DNA from: Methanobrevibacter sp.
GTDB lineage: Archaea > Methanobacteriota > Methanobacteria > Methanobacteriales > Methanobacteriaceae
Reading direction: 5' to 3'
DNA length: 46,242 nt
NCBI GenBank assembly: GCA_017407115.1
Contig: JAFQXD010000013.1
Location: 1-46,242, forward strand
The notes beneath the pieces are model-generated. The model was given only the letters and a program-made list of their open reading frames with translations. It did not search any database and was not told where the DNA came from. The translations under genes and the position numbers were made by a program. Shown in pieces: positions 29,313 through 35,167 of this stretch. Position 1 is the first letter of the stretch, and every line of letters starts with the position of its first letter.

Positions 29313-31220
29313 ATGGAATCCCCAAGTCGACGTCGAAGCTATGAGAAATATTTAAAATCCAAAGAACCTCGGAAGCTACCTAAGAATATTTACTTGGTGC
29401 AAGGTAGATACGTGATTACTAAAAACATTAATGGTAAAAATACTTATTTCAAATCATTTAAAACGTTAAATGAAGCAATGGTTTACAAACGAAAGTTAAT
29501 TGATAATAACTGGGAACCTTTACCATTAACAGATGAAGAACTCTACGAACAAGACAGTAAAGAATATTATACTGGAATAATATTATCAAAGAATCATCGC
29601 AGATACATTATCGATAACTGGAAAGGAGATTACATTGGTTGCGTATCCAGTATTGAGGAAGCTTTACAGTACAGGGATATGTATTTCCATTGTACTTTTA
29701 AAGAAGCTCCAAGACCAAGTAGGCTGGACTTAAAAGAAAATAACTTATACCTGAAACATGGCCTCGAATATCCATTACCAGATAGGTTAACACCAACACT
29801 ACCTAAATCCAATTATGGTAACGGCCGCATAACTAAAAAAGGCAAATGGAGTTACCACATATATTATGGTGGTAAATCTAATGGTAATAAAGATTATTAT
29901 TGTGCCTGCCGGACATACGAGCAAGCATGGTATGTGCATCGTGAACTGCAAAAATGTGGATGGAACCGTGACAAACTCCAAGAAATACTAGATAATTATC
30001 CAGTATTCTACACAGAATTAATGGAATTATACCGATATGTTAACTTGGATTATGAAGCTAAAAAAAGAACTGGTCAAATTAAATATTGGATCACTATTCC
30101 AAGAGCATATTTAGAGGAAGGCAAACAATTAGAAACAATCAAGGGTTACACTCATGTTGAAGATGCATTATATGAACGGGACTTCCTAGTAGCTCATGAT
30201 TGGGATTATAATTTATTAGTCGAAGCTATTGATGATACACAGAATCATTACTATGATATGGATTTACCACCATATCCTGAACGTAAAATATTAAACTTAA
30301 GTAATCGAAATTATCATGAAAAAGAATTAACCGAAGCATATAATTTAATTAAAGATGGGGTAACATGTAATCAAGTTGAAATAGCTGAACGATTAGGAAT
30401 TACTGAGATAACTCTCCGTAATTGGTTAAGTAAATTTTGGAATTCCAATTGGACAGAATTCAAAAATATTAGCTTAACTGGTGAAAATCCAATTAATGTA
30501 CTAGAAAAAGTTAAAAAAATGTATACTCCTGATTTAAGTAAACCAATGCCCTCTAATTTTAATGGTTGGGTGCAGGATAATAGTCGGCGTAGTAAAAAAA
30601 ATCCCTACTGTATAAGAAAAGGAAATGTTGAATATGGTTATTATCCAAATGAGAAGATAGCAAGACAAGTAGTTAAAAAACTAGTGGCCTGCAATTGGGA
30701 TAAATCAAAGTTACCATCTATCCGTAAAAGTGTAGGATTAAAAGAACCTCCTAAAAGAGGAAATGTATATCCAGCTAATAAAGGTAAAGGTTGGAGTATA
30801 AGGCATAAAGAGAAAGTAACTCGTAAAATGATTAATTATGGTTACTACGAAGATAAAAGGATAGCTGACTTAACAAGAGATTTCCTTAAAGAAAATGACT
30901 GGGATAAAGAAAAATATCCTATGTTAAGAAGCTATGCAGAATATATAATAGGAGTAGTTGATTCTATTCATAGTAATATGTTTTACGGAAACTGTAACAC
31001 TTTAAAAGAGCATCATATTGATTATTATGAATTCCTGAAATCCCAATATTATCATAAAGTAGATGGTAAGTTTAAAGTTACACGATTTAATGAATCTGAA
31101 GGTATGATAATGGAATATGGGGAGTATGATTCAGAAGAAAAAGCACAAGAAGTAGTTGAACTTCTAGAATTAAATAACTGGGATGAAACTGCTTTAGAAT
31201 TAGTTGAAGAAATATTCTAA
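29313..31220 (+). CDS. Seven-module AP2-like DNA-binding protein, 635 aa
   Basis: This is a longer relative of the 6633 protein; long stretches align, for example the DALYERDF and AHDWDY segments and LVEAIDD with only few changes. It adds a module at the N-terminus (NIYLVQGRYVITKNINGKNT...) and one at the C-terminus (YHKVDGKFKVTRFNESEGMI, then YGEYDSEEKAQEVVELLELN). The HTH-like insert (NQVEIAERLGITEITLRNWL) is kept. A basic start (SRRRSYEKYLKSKEPRKLPK) suggests DNA contact. Being in the recombinase operon, it may fold or mark recombination sites (inference). Confidence 0.78.
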   Translation: MESPSRRRSYEKYLKSKEPRKLPKNIYLVQGRYVITKNINGKNTYFKSFKTLNEAMVYKRKLIDNNWEPLPLTDEELYEQDSKEYYTGIILSKNHRRYIIDNWKGDYIGCVSSIEEALQYRDMYFHCTFKEAPRPSRLDLKENNLYLKHGLEYPLPDRLTPTLPKSNYGNGRITKKGKWSYHIYYGGKSNGNKDYYCACRTYEQAWYVHRELQKCGWNRDKLQEILDNYPVFYTELMELYRYVNLDYEAKKRTGQIKYWITIPRAYLEEGKQLETIKGYTHVEDALYERDFLVAHDWDYNLLVEAIDDTQNHYYDMDLPPYPERKILNLSNRNYHEKELTEAYNLIKDGVTCNQVEIAERLGITEITLRNWLSKFWNSNWTEFKNISLTGENPINVLEKVKKMYTPDLSKPMPSNFNGWVQDNSRRSKKNPYCIRKGNVEYGYYPNEKIARQVVKKLVACNWDKSKLPSIRKSVGLKEPPKRGNVYPANKGKGWSIRHKEKVTRKMINYGYYEDKRIADLTRDFLKENDWDKEKYPMLRSYAEYIIGVVDSIHSNMFYGNCNTLKEHHIDYYEFLKSQYYHKVDGKFKVTRFNESEGMIMEYGEYDSEEKAQEVVELLELNNWDETALELVEEIF

Positions 31221-31253
31221 AAAGATGTATTATAATAAGAGGTTTGAGTATTT

Positions 31254-31823
31254 ATGGAAGTTAATAGGGAAGATAAAGGTATTGATTTTGACCGTTTTTT
31301 GTTGTTTCATCCGCAATCTGAGATGACTTATATCAGGCAGTTGAGTATGTCGTATGGTTATTATACTGCACTTGCTGTGGTGGATGATAATAATCGTGTT
31401 ACTCATGTTGGTGTGGATAATGATTTTCATATTGTTGCTTTTAAGGATTTGACTGGTCATGACCGTGAGATTTTGGGTCAGGCTAAGTGTAACCGGTTGG
31501 AGGATGATGATTTACTTTCAGTATATCGAATTAATCGTGTGTTAAAATTAAAAAATCCATTCAAGTTGCATCGTAATTGTAGGAGTATGCGATATACTCA
31601 ATTGGATGAGACTTATCAGATAAAAAAATGTATCTTATCTACATTAGAGGTGGAGGATACTGTGGAGTCTGTGCATAATTTTGATTATTATAGTCAAATG
31701 TATGGTGAGAAAGTAAGTATTGATTTGGATAACTTGGATTTTGATTTGGAAAAAGACTTAGCAGAGATTGAATTACAAAGATTCAATGACTTGAAAGCTA
31801 CTGGTCAGACTAGATTGATATGA
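31254..31823 (+). CDS. Hypothetical protein, 189 aa
   Basis: AAGAGG (31236-31241) precedes the ATG. The first half is beta-rich (SYGYYTALAVVDDNNRVTHV, FHIVAFKDLTGHDREILGQA), and the C-terminus is acidic (SIDLDNLDFDLEKDLAEIEL). No family is recognised. Coding-strand third positions turn G/T-rich, and a mirrored frame on the minus strand is an artefact of this. Confidence 0.65.
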   Translation: MEVNREDKGIDFDRFLLFHPQSEMTYIRQLSMSYGYYTALAVVDDNNRVTHVGVDNDFHIVAFKDLTGHDREILGQAKCNRLEDDDLLSVYRINRVLKLKNPFKLHRNCRSMRYTQLDETYQIKKCILSTLEVEDTVESVHNFDYYSQMYGEKVSIDLDNLDFDLEKDLAEIELQRFNDLKATGQTRLI

Positions 31824-32761
31824 GTTTTAAGGAAAATTTAACTAATTTCTTCTATACCAAAGAACCAGTACAGGCACAGCCAAAAAAAGAGGATGTGATG
31901 TCTGGTAGTGATAAATATTTAATTAGCCGGTTTCCATGCTTAGAGAATACTAAAGCTTTAGATGTTTATAAAAGTTTTGTGTTGCATGCGGGTCGCTGCC
32001 CTGAATGTAATGATCATTTATTCCCAGAGATTAAAGTTAATGATGACGGTTCTTATACTGTATTTAAAAAGTGTATGGATAGGACTTGTAATTATAAGTT
32101 GGATGTTAGTGAAGATTTCAATAATCACATGGGAATTAAAACACCTGTGAAAGATGAGCAGGGTAATGGTGAAGTTTTGGTTTATGATTCTGAAGAAGAA
32201 AAAGTGGAATTAAAAGAGAATAAATCTAAACTTAAAAAAGGAACAGATATACCATTAGCGGAGTATAAGAAGGAACAGGTTAAAATTGTTAATCCTGGCG
32301 GGGTTTATTGGAGTCTTATGGCTAAGGATAATCTTAGTAATCCAATGGCTGCTGCACCATCAGATGTTATGCGGGAATTATCTGAAGCTATAGGTGAATG
32401 TCCAATATGTCATCATAATGAATTCGAGATTAATATAGAATATAAAATTAAAGTAAGGAGATATGAAGCTATAGGGATATGTAAAAATTGCCAAAGTGTT
32501 TTTGATGTTACTGATTTTGTAGCTGTTGCAGGATACAAGGAATTCCCAGATATACTACAAAGAGATTATAACCTTACTGGTTGGAGTGATTGTAAACTAC
32601 GTTTTTTAAGGAAACTGCACACTCCTAGAAATACAGGGCATCTTAAAAATAGTGTTAAACGAGCTTTAGAAAACCAGGATGTTCATGGGAAAAAAGAATC
32701 AGATGATGAACATGAGTATGGTGGGAAGATGTACATTCAAGGGTGGGGCTTGAAAAGATGA
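31820..32761 (+). CDS. Double zinc-ribbon protein, 313 aa
   Basis: Two treble-clef or ribbon motifs are seen: CPECNDHLFPEI...CMDRTC near residues 56-90, and CPICHHNEFEIN...CKNCQ near 194-225. They are separated by an acidic-basic linker. Such proteins bind nucleic acid or act as adaptors for transcription or repair. It overlaps the previous gene by 4 nt. No specific family is recognised. Confidence 0.7.
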   Translation: MSFKENLTNFFYTKEPVQAQPKKEDVMSGSDKYLISRFPCLENTKALDVYKSFVLHAGRCPECNDHLFPEIKVNDDGSYTVFKKCMDRTCNYKLDVSEDFNNHMGIKTPVKDEQGNGEVLVYDSEEEKVELKENKSKLKKGTDIPLAEYKKEQVKIVNPGGVYWSLMAKDNLSNPMAAAPSDVMRELSEAIGECPICHHNEFEINIEYKIKVRRYEAIGICKNCQSVFDVTDFVAVAGYKEFPDILQRDYNLTGWSDCKLRFLRKLHTPRNTGHLKNSVKRALENQDVHGKKESDDEHEYGGKMYIQGWGLKR

Positions 32762-32982
32762 GGGAAGATGGGAAATGGGTTACTATAGAATATCCATGTT
32801 ATCATTGCAGAGCATGGCATATTGATTTTAAGGAACGTGAAAATTATTATGTTTGCCGAATGGATGGGCATAAATCCTCATCAAAAGAAGGATTAAGTAT
32901 GAGCTGTCCTGATAAGGAAAAATACGAATTCTATAAGAAATTAAATGAGGATAATATGCGGAAATTAGAAAATATGGGTTGA
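32758..32982 (+). CDS. Cys4 zinc-binding microprotein, 74 aa
   Basis: YPCYHCRAWHIDF, YVCRMDGH and MSCPDKEK give the CxxC...C...CP pattern of the 2646/3738/15793 group. The ATG overlaps the previous TGA by 4 nt. A charged helix ends the protein. Placed directly after a double zinc-ribbon gene, it may join the same complex (inference). Confidence 0.65.
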   Translation: MREDGKWVTIEYPCYHCRAWHIDFKERENYYVCRMDGHKSSSKEGLSMSCPDKEKYEFYKKLNEDNMRKLENMG

Positions 32983-32988
32983 TTATAA

Positions 32989-33261
32989 ATGAGTGATTAT
33001 TTAACATTAAGGGATTTAATGCATACTATTGAAGCTGAAAAAAGTTGTGAACCTTATGGTATAGGGGATTTGGATTTGCCTATTGCTGTTTCAGAGAAAA
33101 CAAGCGGGGTGAATAAACCTTACTTTGATGATAATGAAACCATATACTATGCGGTAAGATTAACAAGGCACATGAATAAAACAGTTGATTTTGATGGTTG
33201 GTTAATTGAAGGTTTAACCAAAGATGAAATTAAAGAGATGATGGAAAATGAAGATAAATGA
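32989..33261 (+). CDS. ELxxxLxxxP-like family protein, 90 aa
   Basis: TLRDLMHTIEAEKSCEPYGI then GDLDLPIAVSEKTSG follows the strand-helix-strand order of this family, with the helix and 'DLPIAV' strand conserved. It starts 6 nt after the previous stop. The role is unknown. Confidence 0.6.
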   Translation: MSDYLTLRDLMHTIEAEKSCEPYGIGDLDLPIAVSEKTSGVNKPYFDDNETIYYAVRLTRHMNKTVDFDGWLIEGLTKDEIKEMMENEDK

Positions 33262-33577
33262 TGGTGAAATTAGATTAGGTAATGGTGATGTTATATCCTG
33301 TGATGATGTTTCAGTTGATTTATCTGTGGATGATTCTATTAGTAATATTAGTAGGAGTGATGAGTGTGAGGAGATTAGTTTGGGTTTGCATGAGGGTATA
33401 GTGACGATTTTGAAGAAATGTTTGGCTGCGAAGTATAAACGGAATTTTGATAGGTGTAAGGCTTGTAAGTATTTCCGGATTAATGTTGATGCTGATACTG
33501 GTTGTTCTAGTTTTTGTTGTGGTTTTGGTGTTAGTCCGTTGGATATGTTGTCTGGGGATGTTTGTTTGTTGGTTTAG
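33248..33577 (+). CDS. Cys-rich microprotein, 109 aa
   Basis: It overlaps the previous gene by 14 nt. The first 60 residues are acidic strands (INDGEIRLGNGDVISCDDVS). Then CKACKYFRINVDADTGCSSF, CCGFG and DVCLLV give a CxxC...C...CC...C layout, a diverged member of the Cys4 group. Third positions are almost all G/T, as expected for the last gene before a promoter. Confidence 0.65.
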   Translation: MKINDGEIRLGNGDVISCDDVSVDLSVDDSISNISRSDECEEISLGLHEGIVTILKKCLAAKYKRNFDRCKACKYFRINVDADTGCSSFCCGFGVSPLDMLSGDVCLLV

Positions 33578-33648
33578 ATTTAAGGGTTTTTTTATGGGGT
33601 GTGTTTTATTTTTTTATGAAAATATAAATCACAAAAATAGAAACCTTT

Positions 33649-33687
33649 ATATAGTATGTACACCAATATAATAAACAAGGAGGTGAT
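33649..33687 (+). promoter_or_regulatory. Promoter and strong ribosome site of a hydrophobic microgene
   Basis: CTTTATATAG (33649-33658) is a good TATA box. AAGGAGGTGAT (33678-33687) is a near-perfect complement to archaeal 16S rRNA. Such a strong site implies a translated product directly downstream, although no ATG follows at the usual distance. Confidence 0.65.
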
Positions 33688-33709
33688 ACAAATAGATGAT
33701 AATCAATTA

Positions 33710-33790
33710 ATGATTATTATCATGGTCCTCAATTTGGTGACCGACCTTATTGAACTCATGATAACAATCATAAAAAACGAAGGGGATTAA
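33710..33790 (+). CDS. Hydrophobic micropeptide, 26 aa (start uncertain)
   Basis: The frame gives MIIIMVLNLVTDLIELMITI then IKNEGD: one membrane-spanning helix with a short polar tail. ATG at 33710 is 22 nt after the strong binding site. An in-frame ATA at 33692 would fit the spacing but is a rare start, and GTG at 33683 overlaps the site. It has its own promoter and hairpin terminator. This gene plan and size resemble small holin-like or type I toxin peptides; function is unproven. Confidence 0.45.
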   Translation: MIIIMVLNLVTDLIELMITIIKNEGD

Positions 33791-33802
33791 AAAAATCCCC
33801 TT
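33780..33802 (+). terminator. Hairpin terminator of the micropeptide gene
   Basis: AAGGGGATT (33780-33788) pairs perfectly with AATCCCCTT (33794-33802) around an A5 loop, and T residues follow. The left arm includes the stop codon of the micropeptide. Confidence 0.7.
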
Positions 33803-33876
33803 TAATATTGATTATCTAATAAATATGTCTTTAATAATATTTAAATACAACCTAAAAAAATGGAGGTGCAGGAAAG

Positions 33877-34032
33877 ATGATGACAATAATAGTAATCCTA
33901 GCAATATTAATATTAATTGTAAATGCTATAACCATTTACATAGACAAAAACAAATTAAATCAAAAAACAAGGATATTCAGTTTAATATTAACCTTGATAA
34001 TATTACTTTATGGAGTAATAGCTACTCCATAA
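33877..34032 (+). CDS. Two-helix membrane microprotein, 51 aa
   Basis: GGAGGTG (33862-33868) precedes ATG at 33877 (a second ATG is at 33880). Two hydrophobic stretches (MTIIVILAILILIVNAITIY and FSLILTLIILLYGVIATP) flank a basic DKNKLNQKTR loop, giving both ends outside or both inside. A TATA-like TATTTAAATA lies at about 33838. It follows another hydrophobic micropeptide, and the pair might form a holin-like or toxin-like unit (inference). Confidence 0.6.
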   Translation: MMTIIVILAILILIVNAITIYIDKNKLNQKTRIFSLILTLIILLYGVIATP

Positions 34033-34074
34033 AAACATTTTTTTTCAATATAAAAATGAGGGAGAGCAGGCATT

Positions 34075-34416
34075 ATGAGTGAACGGAAAACCATTAGAAT
34101 TAACATTGACAATTATGATAAGTTAATGGATTTAAAAGAACTGAAAGGATACAAAAGTTTAAATGAAATATTAGATAATTTATTGCCTAAAGGTACAGCA
34201 CATCAAACAGATTATGAATGTGAACCTCCGGCATTTGCAATAAAAGGGCATGAAATATCTTGGACTGCCTTGAAAAAATCAGATGTAAACACCACTTGGC
34301 AATCTGGGGATGGTGAGGAAATAGCTATTGTAATTTTTAAAGATCAGTATGGTGCTTTAGTAAGGTTCCAGTTTGATGATGATTTTTATGTTAATTATTT
34401 CCATTTTTTAAAATAA
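34075..34416 (+). CDS. RHH-like N-terminus protein, 113 aa
   Basis: GAGGGAGAG upstream of the ATG is the binding site. Residues 4-40 (RKTIRINIDNYDKLMDLKEL then KGYKSLNEILDNLL) have the strand plus two helices of a ribbon-helix-helix DNA-binding domain. The rest is beta-rich (EISWTALKKSDVNTTWQSGD, ALVRFQFDDDFYVNYFHFL), perhaps a sensor or partner-binding half. It may regulate the neighbouring hydrophobic genes. Confidence 0.6.
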   Translation: MSERKTIRINIDNYDKLMDLKELKGYKSLNEILDNLLPKGTAHQTDYECEPPAFAIKGHEISWTALKKSDVNTTWQSGDGEEIAIVIFKDQYGALVRFQFDDDFYVNYFHFLK

Positions 34417-34426
34417 ACATTTTAAT

Positions 34427-34436
34427 TCTTTTTTTT
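34427..34436 (+). terminator. T-tract terminator
   Basis: CTTTTTTTT follows the stop codon by about 10 nt and precedes promoter cassette copy 6. Confidence 0.5.
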
Positions 34437-34448
34437 GACTGGATTGAC

Positions 34449-34527
34449 AAGGTTTATATACTTGTTTAAGCTAATAGAAGAACAAGAATACACGAGTATT
34501 CAAATAAAACCCAAAGAAAGAGGCGAT
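34449..34527 (+). promoter_or_regulatory. Promoter-leader cassette, copy 6
   Basis: AAGG-TTTATATA (34449-34460) and, 30 bp on, GAATAC-ACGA-GTATTC (34486-34501): the stem is the same but the loop differs from AAAA. ACCCAAAGAAA and GAGGCGAT (34520-34527) precede the ATG at 34533. Confidence 0.82.
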
Positions 34528-34532
34528 AAAAA

Positions 34533-34868
34533 ATGAAAAAACTAATGTACCAACTCAAAAAAATATTAACCAGAGAAAACATACCTCACTTCGAAATAGA
34601 CCACATACAAGACGAACCATACTACATAGACATAAGACTAATCCACGAAACAAAAGAAACCGCAGACAGAATAGCAGAATGCATTAAAAACGCAAACACC
34701 AGCGACAAAATATTAGAAATAGAAACATACGTGCCTCACCCAGATACAATCAACTACGGTTTCAGCGGAATACCCTTCACAGGCATAAGCCTCGAGATAA
34801 ACTTATCCGAAGCAATAAGTTTAGATGAAGATTTCATATTATTAGATGACAATGAACCAGTCATCTAA
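34533..34868 (+). CDS. Hypothetical protein, 111 aa, cassette-controlled
   Basis: It starts MKKLMYQLKKILTRENIPHF and has an alpha/beta layout (EIDHIQDEPYYIDIRLIHET, ADRIAECIKNANTSDKILEI). The end is acidic. No family is recognised. Codons are strongly A/C at third positions. It is a single-gene operon, closed by a T-tract at 34871-34886. Confidence 0.7.
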   Translation: MKKLMYQLKKILTRENIPHFEIDHIQDEPYYIDIRLIHETKETADRIAECIKNANTSDKILEIETYVPHPDTINYGFSGIPFTGISLEINLSEAISLDEDFILLDDNEPVI

Positions 34869-35167
34869 ATCTTTTATTTTTTTTTAGTCGCATGAATACT
34901 TACCAAATGCTCTCCCACAAGGAGTATATATTATATGGTATTAATATTGTATTGAAGTCACAGAGAGATATTTATTTTTAGATTATTATCTTTTTTTTAA
35001 ATGGTGATGGTTGTTTGGTATAAATAATCTAAAAGCTATCTGTGGCTTTTTTTCTTTTATCATATTTTTTTTTGATGATGGGTCTTTTTTTCCGTTATAT
35101 TTTTTAACCAAATAATATATAATATAAATTATAGTTTTAAATTATTCCCTTAAAAGAGTTAAAAAAG
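34869..35167. other. Intergenic region with large hairpin and terminators
   Basis: About 300 bp without a gene. It contains a T-tract at 34871-34886, the large hairpin at 34959-35044, a second T-tract, and an AT-rich promoter region with AATAATATATAATATAAATTATAG (in two blocks, about 35112-35135) ahead of the restriction-modification gene. No reading frame of note. Confidence 0.5.
34959..35073 (+). terminator. Long hairpin followed by T-tract
   Basis: TTTTAGATTATT (34976-34987) pairs perfectly over 12 bp with AATAATCTAAAA (35023-35034). CACAG (34959-34963)/CTGTG (35040-35044) extends it with an internal loop. T-rich GGC-T7-C-T4-ATCATA-T9 follows. It could be a strong terminator or the body of a small RNA. 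Confidence 0.55.

Noticed and set aside
33825..34082. 85-codon frame overlapping the two-helix microprotein
   Set aside because: No ribosome site, Asn/Lys-rich shadow product; the 33877 frame has GGAGGTG and a clear membrane pattern.
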